Source: Halosolutus gelatinilyticus
GTDB lineage: Archaea; Halobacteriota; Halobacteria; Halobacteriales; Natrialbaceae
Reading direction: 5' to 3'
DNA: 64,000 nt
NCBI RefSeq assembly: GCF_023028105.1
Contig: NZ_CP095491.1
Coordinates: 3,224,001 to 3,288,000 of the forward strand
Part shown: piece by piece, positions 1-8,193 of the stretch
How the letters are laid out: every line of letters starts with the position of its first letter
Position numbering within the stretch: position 1 is the stretch's first letter
Program-made: the position numbers and the translations under genes
Notes under the pieces: model-generated
Databases searched by the model: none
Told to the model about the DNA's origin: nothing
What the model saw: the letters and a program-made list of their open reading frames with translations, nothing else

Positions 1-1
1 G

Positions 2-136
2 GTCGAGATCTCGGGCTCGCCGATCAAGATGACGGCGACGAACCCGAGACCGCGCGGTCGGGCGCCGCTACTGAACGAACACCGCGAGGAGATACTGGGC
101 GAGACGGCGGACGCGGAGCCGACGGCCGACGACTGA
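2..136 (+). CDS. CaiB/BaiF-type CoA-transferase, C-terminal fragment
   Basis: This is the last 44 residues of a gene that begins before the window. The reading frame ends at TGA 134-136. The segment GSPIKMTATNPRPRGRAP followed by LLNEHREEIL matches the usual end of class III CoA-transferases, in which a short beta segment is followed by a conserved APxLGEH-like motif and an acidic helix. These enzymes move CoA between carboxylic acids in the cytoplasm. Because only the tail is visible, neither the substrate nor the catalytic Asp can be checked. The family call rests on this motif alone. Confidence 0.55.
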   Translation, partial: VEISGSPIKMTATNPRPRGRAPLLNEHREEILGETADAEPTADD

Positions 137-218
137 CGGACGGCTCTCGCCGGAAGCGAGGTCGGTCGGTCCGCGGGCAAGAGTAACCCTTTTGCGCCCC
201 CCACACACACGTCCGGGT

Positions 219-545
219 ATGAGCGCGGACTGGCCACACGATCCCGACGGGGAGGAGGGAAGCGAAGGGATGCGCAAGTACGACATGGCGATCATCGCCA
301 AGAAGATCGACGAGGAGGAGGACTTCACCCTCTCCCGCGACGAGTTCGTCGAGGAGTACGGCGACGATCCGATCCGGATCAACTACCGGACGGTCGTTCC
401 GCTCCGGGAGATCTTCGAGTACGTCGAACCCGAGGAGTTCGAGACGATGGTCGACATGCACAAGGCCGTCGGGAACGCGATGCGCGCCGGCGGCTTCTGG
501 GAGTACCACCCGGAAGGGTCGGATCCGGAGAAGAAACCCGCGTAA
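219..545 (+). CDS. DUF5785 family small acidic protein
   Basis: The protein has 108 residues and is acidic. I chose the ATG at 219 (MSADWPHDPDGEEG) because the in-frame ATG 27 bases upstream adds a Pro/Arg-rich tail unlike the rest. The core runs from a conserved region beginning KYDMAIIAKKIDEEEDF through an Asp/Glu-rich middle to a C-terminal GGFWEYHPEG. It resembles the haloarchaeal family DUF5785, for which no function is known. It lies alone between the CoA-transferase end and the GTP cyclohydrolase, all on the plus strand. No signal peptide or membrane segment is visible, so it is probably cytoplasmic. Confidence 0.75.
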   Translation: MSADWPHDPDGEEGSEGMRKYDMAIIAKKIDEEEDFTLSRDEFVEEYGDDPIRINYRTVVPLREIFEYVEPEEFETMVDMHKAVGNAMRAGGFWEYHPEGSDPEKKPA

Positions 546-649
546 CCCGGGCGATTCCGTATTCAGTTGTGCGATCGCCCGCCCAGCGCACGATCGCGTC
601 GATCTGTGGCCTCGTCGCGGCCGCATCACGAATCTGGATTACGTATCAC

Positions 650-655
650 TTATAC
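650..655 (+). promoter_or_regulatory. TATA box for GTP cyclohydrolase III
   Basis: TTATAC lies 27-32 bases before the GTG at 682. Transcription would therefore begin at or next to the start codon, giving a leaderless mRNA as is usual in haloarchaea. This spacing supports the GTG as the real start. Confidence 0.6.
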
Positions 656-681
656 GAGGCCGTTCGAAATTTTCGGGCACC

Positions 682-1443
682 GTGACCAACACGCAGGTAA
701 CGCTCGTTCAGATCGACAACTACGGGCCGTGGACGGTGACGCCGGAGCCGCGCCGTGAAGCCGACCTCCAGACCCTCCAGTCTCGGCTCTACGCCGACAT
801 CTCCCAGTTCGTCGGGAATCGCTACGGGTACGTGTTCTTCACCCGCTTCGACAATATGATCGCCGTCACGAACGGCCTCTCGCTTTCGGACCACGAACTC
901 CTCCAGGAGTCCGTGGGGAACCGGTATCCCGTGACGCTCAGCCTCGGCGTCGCGACCGGAACGACGCCGGTGCAGGCGCTCGCCGACGCCACCTCGTTGA
1001 TTCAGAACGCCGGCAGCGCGCAGGACAAGAACCGCCGGGAGTGTCTCGAAGGTCGCGTCGTCGAAGACGAGTACCGGACCGACGGGGACGTCCAGATCGC
1101 CCACTTCGACGTGATCAACGCCACGGGCCAGTACACGGACGAACTCAACGCCTTCGACACGTTCATCGAGATCGAACAGGGGTACGCGGAACTGATGCGA
1201 CACATGCGCTACGCCCACGACAGCCTCTCGTTTTTCGTCGGCGGAGACAACGTCATCGTCGTCTGTCCCGACCTCGAGGCCGCCGACTACGAGGACGCGA
1301 TCTACCACGTCCAAGCGACAGTCGACGTCGAACTCCAGGTCGGCGTCGGCCGCGGGGCCACCGCACACGAGGCCGGAATGGGTGCGAAACACGCCCTCGA
1401 AACCTGTCGAGCCGACGGAACGAGGGTCGAACTCGACTGGTAA
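682..1443 (+). CDS. gch3: GTP cyclohydrolase III (archaeal type IIa)
   Basis: The protein has 253 residues and opens TQVTLVQIDNYGPWTVTPEP, the hallmark N-terminus of archaeal GTP cyclohydrolase III. The family converts GTP to a 2-amino-5-formylamino-pyrimidinone phosphate, the first step of archaeal riboflavin/F420 biosynthesis. It is built from two related ferredoxin-like, GGDEF-cyclase-like halves. Both are visible: FTRFDNMIAVTNG (about residues 53-65) with SLGVATG in the first, and FFVGGDNVIVV with VGVGRG in the second. Length is normal. The start is GTG, supported by a TATA box at 650. It is a single gene, and the next gene starts 98 bases later. Confidence 0.93.
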   Translation: MTNTQVTLVQIDNYGPWTVTPEPRREADLQTLQSRLYADISQFVGNRYGYVFFTRFDNMIAVTNGLSLSDHELLQESVGNRYPVTLSLGVATGTTPVQALADATSLIQNAGSAQDKNRRECLEGRVVEDEYRTDGDVQIAHFDVINATGQYTDELNAFDTFIEIEQGYAELMRHMRYAHDSLSFFVGGDNVIVVCPDLEAADYEDAIYHVQATVDVELQVGVGRGATAHEAGMGAKHALETCRADGTRVELDW

Positions 1444-1541
1444 TCTGTCGGCTCTCTCGGGCGCAAAAACCGCCGGACGACGCCGGAATGTCGAACTTCA
1501 CTGCGTATTCTCTTAAACGTGCCGGAGGTAGCTTTTAGCCG

Positions 1542-2165
1542 ATGTGTGCGTATTGTTCGCACATGGGATCGGAACTGTCGGTCAGAGAAGTCCTGACGAC
1601 CGAATTCGTCGGGGCCAGCGAGTCGGATAGCGTCCTCGGCGCCGTCCGGCTGATGCGGGAAGAGCAAACCAGTAGCGTCGTCGTGCTCCGCGGATCGGAA
1701 CCGATCGGCGTCATGACCGAGTGGGACGTCCTCGGACTCGTCGCCGACGAAGGCGATCCGGCCGAAACGCCGGTCGCGGAGGTCATGACCTCGCCGGTCG
1801 TCTCGGTCTCCCCCGATCGCTCCCTCGCCGACGTCGCCACCACGATGGCCCGCGAAAACGTGCGAAACATCGTCGTCGAGGACGAGGACGAACTGCTCGG
1901 CGTCGTCACCCAGCGGGACGTCATCACCGCGGCGGGCTCGCTCCAGGCGACACCGTCGCCTGCGCAGGGGATCGATCGCTCGATCGAAGACGAACGGCCC
2001 GTCGAGGGGACGAACGCCCGCCCCGCCGTCGAGGAACCGCAACTGCTCCCCAACGGCGGCGACGAGTACTCGACGCAGGGCGTCTGCGAGGCGTGCGGCT
2101 CGCTCGCCGACTCGCTGTGGGACGCCAACGGGCAGCTGGTCTGTTCCGACTGTCGATCGGTGTGA
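1542..2165 (+). CDS. CBS-domain pair protein with C-terminal zinc ribbon
   Basis: The protein has 207 residues. Two CBS motifs cover about residues 10-130: EFVGASESDSVLGAVRLM with IGVMTEWDVL, then MTSPVVSVSPDRSL with LLGVVTQRDVI. CBS pairs bind adenosyl ligands and act as energy sensors. After a Pro-rich linker, two CxxC pairs (CEACGS and CSDC) form a short zinc ribbon. A start at 1542 adds MCAYCSH. The ATG at 1563 is an alternative, but a TTAAAC element near 1513 fits a leaderless start at 1542. No neighbour shows what it regulates. Confidence 0.85.
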   Translation: MCAYCSHMGSELSVREVLTTEFVGASESDSVLGAVRLMREEQTSSVVVLRGSEPIGVMTEWDVLGLVADEGDPAETPVAEVMTSPVVSVSPDRSLADVATTMARENVRNIVVEDEDELLGVVTQRDVITAAGSLQATPSPAQGIDRSIEDERPVEGTNARPAVEEPQLLPNGGDEYSTQGVCEACGSLADSLWDANGQLVCSDCRSV

Positions 2166-2259
2166 GCGTCGCCGCCGTTCTCCGATCCTTGCTTCCCATT
2201 CGAAACCCGCCCAGTGCCGAGCAGAAGCCATTTCGGGTTCGCGGTCGAGAAGATGCGTA

Positions 2260-2766
2260 ATGACCGTTCAGCCGACGATCGAGCCGGCGACGCGGGCCGA
2301 TCTCGACGCGATCGCGGAGCTGTGGGTTCGGCTGGCTCGCAGCCAGCGCGATCACGGCTCGTACGTCCGCGCCGGGGCGAACCGGACGGCGATGCGGGAC
2401 ACACTCGCCGCCCACCTGCATACGGGCGGCCTACTCGTCGCCCGCGCGGACGACGACCTCGTCGGATTCGCCACGTTCTCGATCGAGCGCGGGTCGCTGG
2501 AACTCGACGCCACGCGAGGGCTGCTCTCGAACCTCTACGTCGAACCCGACTATCGGGATCGGGGAATCGGCGCCGCGTTGCTCGAGGTCGCCGAGGAGAA
2601 ACTCGCCGACCGGGGCGCGGAGGTGGTGATCCTCGAAGCGATGGCCGACAACGAGGCCGCGAGACGGTTCTACCGGGATCGCGGGTACGACACCTACCGG
2701 ATCGGGATGGCCCGATCGATCGACGATTCGTCGGAAAACGACACACACTCAAAGGAGGACGGATAA
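2260..2766 (+). CDS. GNAT family N-acetyltransferase
   Basis: The protein has 168 residues with a GNAT fold. The N-terminal strand and helix are IEPATRADLDAIAELWVRL. The acetyl-CoA loop is LYVEPDYRDRGIGAALLEVA at about residues 90-109, matching V-x-P-x-x-R-x-x-G-x-G/A. The C-terminal ARRFYRDRGYDTYRIGM is the usual NxxAxxFYxxxGF element. These enzymes transfer an acetyl group from acetyl-CoA to an amine, here of unknown identity. The gene follows the CBS gene by about 95 bases and is followed 12 bases later by tRNA-Thr. The final 15 residues are acidic and probably disordered. Confidence 0.9.
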   Translation: MTVQPTIEPATRADLDAIAELWVRLARSQRDHGSYVRAGANRTAMRDTLAAHLHTGGLLVARADDDLVGFATFSIERGSLELDATRGLLSNLYVEPDYRDRGIGAALLEVAEEKLADRGAEVVILEAMADNEAARRFYRDRGYDTYRIGMARSIDDSSENDTHSKEDG

Positions 2767-2778
2767 GGAATCGGTAGC

Positions 2779-2852
2779 GCCAGGGGAGCATGGGCGGTTC
2801 ATGCACTCGACTTGTAATCGAGACTTCCGGGGTTCAAATCCCCGCCCTGGCT
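2779..2852 (+). tRNA. tRNA-Thr (anticodon UGU)
   Basis: The cloverleaf folds completely. The acceptor stem GCCAGGG pairs with CCCTGGC (2779-2785/2845-2851). The D stem is GCAT/ATGC, the anticodon stem CTCGA/TCGAG with loop CTTGTAA gives anticodon TGT, and the T stem CGGGG/CCCCG encloses TTCAAAT. The discriminator is T at 2852. No CCA is encoded, as is usual in archaea. Position 8 is G rather than the near-universal U. No intron is present. Confidence 0.95.
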
Positions 2853-3148
2853 TCCCTCGATCCGGTATCCGACGCGACCGGGAAAATGACGTACTTCTAG
2901 TAGTCCTCTCGATTGATCCGAAATCGATCGAACAGATCGACAGCAGGATATCGAAACTCGTATCAATTCCCCCACCGCGGAATAGTGTCACGCGACGGAT
3001 GAGTCGGTCACCTGTCCGTACAACCCCTGCTTGCCCGACGAATATTATCCCTTGAAACGTTCAGTAAGTATCGAATATCGATAGATCATTGCGAACTCGA
3101 CGTCCAAAATATACTGGAGTGTCGGATAGCGGTCATTGAAGGACATAT

Positions 3149-3502
3149 ATGTGCTACAAGCACGCGTTGGGGCCAGAGGATTTATATCTGATCGAAGAAA
3201 GACTCTGGTCGATGCTACTCTCGCTCGATCGTTCGGATGCCGACGAAGGCATGTCACTTAGTTACAAGGTTATCGCTGCAATCGCCGAGCGCGAAGGTAT
3301 CGATCCGATCGATCTCGAACCGCCGGAGTACGATGCACTCTACGACGCGGTCAACCCCGAAGCGCTCGATTCACTGTTTGCCCCCCGAGAGAACGGGGCG
3401 AGTCGATCGACCGGACGGGTCGAATTCCCCTTTTGCGGGTATCACGTCGCCGTAACGGATTCCGGTGAGGTGGAACTCGCCGAACTCGAACGGAGTTCCT
3501 GA
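3149..3502 (+). CDS. HalOD1-domain protein
   Basis: The protein has 117 residues. The region from about residue 35 (SLSYKVIAAIAEREGIDP) through DLEPPEYDALYDAVNPEALD to VEFPFCGYHVAVTDSGEVEL matches HalOD1, a haloarchaeal domain predicted to act as an output module of signalling proteins. Here it stands alone, as is common. The 34-residue N-terminal extension is acidic and helical. An AAATATACT element near 3108 is a plausible TATA box. The approximately 300 bases between tRNA-Thr and this gene show no other coding sequence. Confidence 0.8.
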   Translation: MCYKHALGPEDLYLIEERLWSMLLSLDRSDADEGMSLSYKVIAAIAEREGIDPIDLEPPEYDALYDAVNPEALDSLFAPRENGASRSTGRVEFPFCGYHVAVTDSGEVELAELERSS

Positions 3503-3558
3503 GCAGACGTCTTCTGTCGCGTTTCGCGGATACCTCGCCAACCCCAGTGGCGATGCGG

Positions 3559-3957
3559 TCAGTCCCGATGCGCCTCGATTCGAGACCGCCACGCCGCCGG
3601 GATCGGCGCCGATCGGCCCGTTTCCCGGTCGACGATCACCTGAACGGTCCGCGCCGTCGCCGCCCGCTGTCCGTCGGCGCGGATCTCGTACGCCATCGGG
3701 ACGCTCGAATCGCCGAGTTCGGGAACTCGGAGGGCGACGGAGACGTCCTGGCCGGCCTCGATCGGCCGAGCGTAGTCGATCTCAAGGTTCGCCAGGACCG
3801 TCGCCGCGTCGGCGAGTGAGACGCCGACGACGTCGATGAAAAAGCGTTCCCTGGCCTGTTCGAGATAGGTCGCGTAGACGGCGTTGTTGACGTGGCCCAT
3901 GAAATCGATGTCCCGAAGCCGGACGTCGATATCGGTTTCGTACGTGTATCCGGTCAT
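3559..3957 (-). CDS. Acyl-CoA thioesterase (4HBT hot-dog fold)
   Basis: The protein has 132 residues. RLRDIDFMGHVNNAVYATYL at about residues 13-32 is the 4-hydroxybenzoyl-CoA thioesterase signature, with the catalytic-type Asp (DxxGHVNN) and the central helix. YARPIEAGQDVSVALRV is the following hot-dog strand pair. These enzymes hydrolyse acyl-CoA esters in the cytoplasm. Length is typical. The gene is convergent with the HalOD1 gene and stands alone. The substrate cannot be predicted. Confidence 0.9.
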   Translation of the reverse strand: MTGYTYETDIDVRLRDIDFMGHVNNAVYATYLEQARERFFIDVVGVSLADAATVLANLEIDYARPIEAGQDVSVALRVPELGDSSVPMAYEIRADGQRAATARTVQVIVDRETGRSAPIPAAWRSRIEAHRD

Positions 3958-4074
3958 GTTTCCGGGGCTACGAAGTGAACGACCGTATAAGTACGTGCGA
4001 GATCGTGCGGGGCGCCGCCGGCCGGTACAGCCGGCGGAAATTTGCGAGTCGCGCTCATCGGATCGGTGCGTCGG

Positions 4075-4827
4075 TTACCCGTCAGAACGGGCCGCTTCGA
4101 AGACGGTCTCGTGGAGCCGATCGGTGACGAGTTCCATCAGCGGCTCCATGTTCGCCGTGTCGGCCCGGTTGTACTCGATTAGCGTCTCGAGGGCCGCTTC
4201 GTCGCCACCCTCGTATTCGTACCAGAGGCGGACGGCGTCGCGACCGCTGATCTCCGGCACATCGCGATCGATCCCCAGCTCGCATTCGATCGCTTTCAAC
4301 CCGCCGTCGAGACCGAGTTTCTTGCAGGGGTACATGAGATCGACGTGGGGGATGGAGACGTCGATATCGAAACACGTTTCGAGGAAGGGGACGTCGAAGC
4401 GCTGCCCGTTGAACGTGGCCAGCAACGCGGCGTCCGCGAGTTCGGATTCGAGTCGACGAGCCGTGAGATCGCGCCCCTTGACGAACGTCGCCGTCTCCCC
4501 GTCCCGGTGGAGGCTGACCGTCGTGACGTCGTTGCAACTCGGGTTCAGGCCCGTGGTTTCGATGTCGAGAAAGCACGTCTCCGCCCTGACGTTCTCGTAG
4601 AGCCGCCACCGACTCGTGGCGGGGAGCGCGTCGGCGAAGACGGAGACGTCGCCCCGTTCCAGGTGGGTTCGCCCGTCGTCGATGAACGTTTCGATCCGAT
4701 CGGCGAGGGTGTCGCCGACCACGCTGCCGTCGAACTCGTCCCAGTGAGTGATTCCGTTCTCCCATAGCCGGCGTTCGGTGATCTCGCCGACGCCGCGAAC
4801 GGGAATGAAACTGTTCTCGATTCGCAC
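4075..4827 (-). CDS. RNase H-like (DEDD) exonuclease, YprB type
   Basis: The protein has 250 residues. I chose the GTG at 4827 (MRIENSFIPVRGVGEITERR), because family members begin with this helix-hairpin-helix-like segment and the longer frame adds an unrelated N-terminus. The DEDD catalytic set is visible: LDIETTGLNP (exo I, DxE), ATFNGQRFDVPFL (exo II, with Asp) and LIEYNRADTANMEPL (exo III Asp). It should degrade nucleic acid 3' to 5' in a metal-dependent way. It is predicted cytoplasmic and monocistronic. Confidence 0.82.
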   Translation of the reverse strand: MRIENSFIPVRGVGEITERRLWENGITHWDEFDGSVVGDTLADRIETFIDDGRTHLERGDVSVFADALPATSRWRLYENVRAETCFLDIETTGLNPSCNDVTTVSLHRDGETATFVKGRDLTARRLESELADAALLATFNGQRFDVPFLETCFDIDVSIPHVDLMYPCKKLGLDGGLKAIECELGIDRDVPEISGRDAVRLWYEYEGGDEAALETLIEYNRADTANMEPLMELVTDRLHETVFEAARSDG

Positions 4828-4890
4828 ACCAGTGCAGGGGCGCCGGGATGTGAAAAACGCTTGGATCGGCCAGTGCGCGGTTCGGAGCAA

Positions 4891-4990
4891 GCGCGGTTCT
4901 CGCTCACTTCGTTCGCTTTGAACCGCGAATCGCGAACGGGGAGCGTAGCGACCCGTGAGCGCGAGTGAGCGAACAATGCGCTTACTCGTC
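4891..4990. repeat. Self-complementary intergenic segment
   Basis: CGCGGTTC at 4892-4899 pairs with GAACCGCG at 4920-4927. The loop sequence CGCTCACT recurs inverted as AGTGAGCG near 4965, and ACGGG pairs with CCCGT around GAGCGTAGCGA. Such GAGCGxAGCGAGTGAGCG-like strings are common between haloarchaeal genes. I see no gene here. It may be a decayed dispersed repeat or a transcription-end structure for the genes that meet in this area. Confidence 0.4.
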
Positions 4991-5034
4991 GTCGCCGTTG
5001 CCCGAGTGAGAGCGTCCGATCGATGGGATGCAGC

Positions 5035-5700
5035 TCACCGGCGGGAGAGCGGGAGCCAATCGGTGGTCAGCCCCCGATCGCGGAGGTCCCATTGCTGTTC
5101 GTACGAATCGCCGCGCGATCGAACCTCGACGATCGCGTCGAATAGCGGTTCGAAGAGGACGACGGCCTCGTGGGCTCGATCGAGCGGCAGGTGGTAGTGG
5201 CCCATCCCCCGAGCGCGATCGACCCGCGAGGTCGTCATCTGAAGCAGTCGAAACACCGTTTCGGCCGCGTGCTCCTCGAGCAACGGGACCAGCGAATCGA
5301 CGCAGACCCGGAGTTCGGCCGGGTCGAGGCCGTGGGCCACGGCTTCGAGGTCGTCGATCGCTTCGATGATTTCGATCCCGAGCCTCCCGATCGGCGTCCG
5401 ATCCGAGGCCGTCGGGACGTCGAGCGCGGCGCGTTCGAGCGCGGCGTAGTCGATCATCCGCATCGTCTCCGTCGTCGAGTCCCGTTCGTGAGCTACCCGC
5501 CGATCGTCGCCGTTCGTGACGAAGAGCCGGTAGCGCGAACCGTGACTCGTTTCCCCCAGCAACCGGTGACAGATGGCGTGATGAACGTCGGCCGTGTCCG
5601 CCCCCACGAGTAGCAGGTTGCTCCCCTCCCGCTTGAGCGTCGTAAGCGCCTGCGCAAACGTCGCCAGATCGGAAGAGCCGCGCCCGGACTCGCGTTCCAT
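5035..5700 (-). CDS. RecA/KaiC-fold-like haloarchaeal protein (DUF7504-like)
   Basis: The protein has 221 residues. The order of elements recalls a RecA-type core: a first strand GSNLLLVGADTADVHHAICH where Walker A would sit but with no GxxxxGK, then YRLFVTNGDD, a Walker B-like LRVCVDSLVPLLEEH, and a C-terminal REMTTSRV-like helix-strand region ending YEQQWDLRDRG. I think it belongs to the haloarchaeal family DUF7504, by memory only. With no intact P-loop it probably does not hydrolyse ATP. An ATTTATT element about 35 bases upstream is a possible TATA box. Confidence 0.6.
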   Translation of the reverse strand: MERESGRGSSDLATFAQALTTLKREGSNLLLVGADTADVHHAICHRLLGETSHGSRYRLFVTNGDDRRVAHERDSTTETMRMIDYAALERAALDVPTASDRTPIGRLGIEIIEAIDDLEAVAHGLDPAELRVCVDSLVPLLEEHAAETVFRLLQMTTSRVDRARGMGHYHLPLDRAHEAVVLFEPLFDAIVEVRSRGDSYEQQWDLRDRGLTTDWLPLSRR

Positions 5701-5842
5701 TCTTTTATAACTAACAGATAGGTCGCCAATAAATATTGCGACCTGGACCCTCTTTCAACGGGATTTCGAGCGAAACGCCGGCTCGAGATCGCGGCCGCGA
5801 AACGATCGGCCGGCTTTTTGCATCGGAGGACGTACGTGACGC

Positions 5843-6667
5843 ATGACCGAACGCGACGACGAACTTACGGAGGCGGTTCGCGAACTCACGCGAACGGTCG
5901 ACGAGCTTCGTCGGGAGCTCCGGGCGACGAATCGACGACCGAGCGTTCGCGGCCGACCGCCGCTTCCCCGCCCGCCGTCTCCGACCGAACTGCTTCGGAT
6001 GACGGACGAGGTCGCCATCCCCGCGCTCCTCGCCGGACTCGAGGCCAGCGTCCGCGCCCTCGAAGCGTTTCAGCGCGGTCTCCGGCTCGTGCGAACCGAG
6101 CGTGAGGTCCGCGAACGGACGACGGACGCGGCCGACGACGTGACCGAACGGGCGAGCACGCTCCGGCGGACGACGCTGTCACAGCTCGATACGGTCCTGG
6201 AGGAACTCCAGCGGGCTGCCACCGACGGCGCGCTGTCAGCCGACGACGGCGCCCGCGATCTCCTCGCCGAGGCGCGCGAGTTACGCGACGACGTCGATCG
6301 ACGCCTCGCGCGGGTGACGGACGAACTCGACGCGGGCGAGCGATCGAGCGGCGGGACTCGGGTCGACATCGACATCGACCGCCCGGGCGAGAGCGACGGA
6401 GATGACGCGGACGGTGATGACACGGCTACCGAGGAGGATCAGCCCTCGAACGCGGCCGTCGACGTCGACGCCGAACTCGAGACGTTGAAGGATCAATACG
6501 CGCCGGAAGACGACGCGGGGGACGGGGACGAGAACGAGCGTGAAGACGATACCGGCGAGAGCCGCGGGGACGACGGGACGAACGGTGAAGACGGATCGAA
6601 CCGCGACGACGGCGACAGTGACGCCGCCGACGGCACTGACGGGAACGACGACGAAAACGAAAACTAA
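5843..6667 (+). CDS. Coiled-coil protein with long acidic disordered tail
   Basis: The protein has 274 residues. Residues 1-35 form a heptad-like helix (LTEAVRELTRTVDELRRELR). A Pro-rich linker follows, then a mixed helical region at about 50-165 (AIPALLAGLEASVRALEAFQ and later helices ending ELRDDVDRRLARVTDELD). From about residue 175 the protein is Asp/Glu/Gly-rich and low-complexity, with one island (AAVDVDAELETLKDQYAP) that looks like a conserved short linear motif. It resembles an unnamed haloarchaeal family (possibly DUF7547). No signal peptide or membrane segment is visible. It is unpaired, and its function is unknown. Confidence 0.7.
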   Translation: MTERDDELTEAVRELTRTVDELRRELRATNRRPSVRGRPPLPRPPSPTELLRMTDEVAIPALLAGLEASVRALEAFQRGLRLVRTEREVRERTTDAADDVTERASTLRRTTLSQLDTVLEELQRAATDGALSADDGARDLLAEARELRDDVDRRLARVTDELDAGERSSGGTRVDIDIDRPGESDGDDADGDDTATEEDQPSNAAVDVDAELETLKDQYAPEDDAGDGDENEREDDTGESRGDDGTNGEDGSNRDDGDSDAADGTDGNDDENEN

Positions 6668-6676
6668 CGGCGCGAC

Positions 6677-7036
6677 TTACACCGGTTCGAACCGGTAGCC
6701 GTCCCAGGCCTGGCTCTCGGGTTCTCGGATGCCGGCCCCGGGTTCGCGGAGCTCCTCGACGTGGACCGGGCGGACCTCGTCGCCCGTCTCGATCTCGTCG
6801 GTCGTCACCTGCCCGATCGCCCGGACCGGTTCGCCGTCGACGTCGAACTCGACGATCGCGAGCGTGTTGGGTTCGCGGACGCCCGGCGGCGTCGCGGTGC
6901 TCGTCGTCCAGGTGACGACCTCGGCGGTGTACTCGCTGAGGTCGATCGTTTCCGCCGGTTCCGCGCCGCCGGGGCCGCGCGGGTGACCGGGGTAGCTGAT
7001 CGAGCCGTCCTCGTACCGGGTTGCGTCCATCGTCAT
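6677..7036 (-). CDS. DUF35 OB-fold protein, thiolase partner
   Basis: The protein has 119 residues. The OB-fold portion includes AEVVTWTTSTATPPGVREP, LAIVEFDVDGEPVRAIGQV and DEIETGDEVRPVHVEEL. The N-terminus lacks the usual rubredoxin-like zinc Cys pairs of full DUF35 proteins, as is the case in some partners. It overlaps the thiolase gene by 4 bases (7033-7036), so the two are translationally coupled. In archaea DUF35 proteins bind acetyl-CoA thiolase and channel acetoacetyl-CoA to HMG-CoA synthase for the mevalonate pathway. Whether this pair does that is an inference. Confidence 0.82.
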   Translation of the reverse strand: MTMDATRYEDGSISYPGHPRGPGGAEPAETIDLSEYTAEVVTWTTSTATPPGVREPNTLAIVEFDVDGEPVRAIGQVTTDEIETGDEVRPVHVEELREPGAGIREPESQAWDGYRFEPV

Positions 7037-8193
7037 CGTGCTGCCTCCATGATGGTCGTGATCACGCAGTTGCCGAAGCCACCGACGTTACAGCAGAGGC
7101 CGACGTCGGCCTCGACCTGTCGCGGGCCGGCCTCGCCCATCAGCTGTTCGTAGATCTCGACGCCCTGAGCGACGCCGCTGGCGCCCAGCGGGTGCCCCTT
7201 CGATTTGAGTCCGCCGGAGGTGTTGATCGGCAACTCGCCGGTGTCGCGCTCCGTGTAGCCCTCTTCGACGAGTTTCCAGGCCTCGCCCTGCTCGGCGAAG
7301 CCGAGCCCCTCCATCTGGAGGAACTCGAGAATCGTGAACATGTCGTGAAGTTCCGCGACGTCGATATCCTCGGGTCCGCGCCCGCTCATCTCGTAAGCGC
7401 CCGTCCCGCTCTCGACGACGCCGTCCATCACGGTCGGATCCTCGCGCTCGTGGACGACGTGCGTGTCCGTCGCGCCGTCGATACCCGAGATCACGACGTA
7501 GTCGTCGGTGTACTCCTTCGCGACGGCTTCGGGACAGAGCATCAGCGCCGCCGATCCGTCGGTGATCGGACAGAAGTCGTACAGCCGCAGCGGGTCGGCG
7601 ATGATCGGCGACTCGAGCACCGTCTCGAGGTCGACTTCCTTCCGGAACTGCGCCTTCGGGTTGTCGACGCCGTTCTCGTGATTCTTGACGGCGACCTTCG
7701 CGAGACTCTCCCGGGGCGCGTCGAACCGCTCCAGATAGTGGCGGGCGGTCAGCCCCGCGAACGAGGGCAGGGTGACGCCGGTCTTGTACTCTACCGGATG
7801 GGTCAGCGACGCGATCACGTCCGTCGCCTCCCCGGTCGTCTTGTGGGTCATCTTCTCGCCGCCGACCAGCAGCGTCATGTCGCTGGCCCCGCTGGCGACC
7901 GACTGCCAGGCGGCGTAGATGCCCGCACCGCCGCTCGAACTCGTTTGGTCGATCCGCTGGGTGTACGCCGGCATCGCGTCGATGTCGTGCGCCAGCGCGT
8001 TCATCACCCCGGTCTGTCCCTCGAACTCCCCGCTGGCCATGTTCGAGACGTACAGGTGCTCGACGTCCGCCGCGTCGACACCCGCGTCGGCGAGGCAGTC
8101 GATCCCGGCCTCCGCGAGGAGGTCCAGGATCCACTCGCCCTCGCGCTGCCCGAACTGGGTCATGGAGGCACCGATGATTGCAACACGTTCCAT
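7033..8193 (-). CDS. Thiolase-family protein (acetyl-CoA acetyltransferase-like)
   Basis: The protein has 386 residues, the usual length. Thiolase features are ERVAIIGASMTQFGQ at the N-terminus, the His motif KSKGHPLGASG, and a C-terminal CCNVGGFGNCVITTI loop containing the second active-site Cys region. Where family members usually read ACASGG, this protein reads TSSSGG, so the acyl-carrying Cys appears to be Ser85. The C-terminal Cys and His are kept. The start follows a GATATAAATC box (8218-8227) at leaderless spacing. It heads an operon with the DUF35 gene. The classical thiolase reaction is doubtful without the nucleophile. Confidence 0.85.
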   Translation of the reverse strand: MERVAIIGASMTQFGQREGEWILDLLAEAGIDCLADAGVDAADVEHLYVSNMASGEFEGQTGVMNALAHDIDAMPAYTQRIDQTSSSGGAGIYAAWQSVASGASDMTLLVGGEKMTHKTTGEATDVIASLTHPVEYKTGVTLPSFAGLTARHYLERFDAPRESLAKVAVKNHENGVDNPKAQFRKEVDLETVLESPIIADPLRLYDFCPITDGSAALMLCPEAVAKEYTDDYVVISGIDGATDTHVVHEREDPTVMDGVVESGTGAYEMSGRGPEDIDVAELHDMFTILEFLQMEGLGFAEQGEAWKLVEEGYTERDTGELPINTSGGLKSKGHPLGASGVAQGVEIYEQLMGEAGPRQVEADVGLCCNVGGFGNCVITTIMEAAR

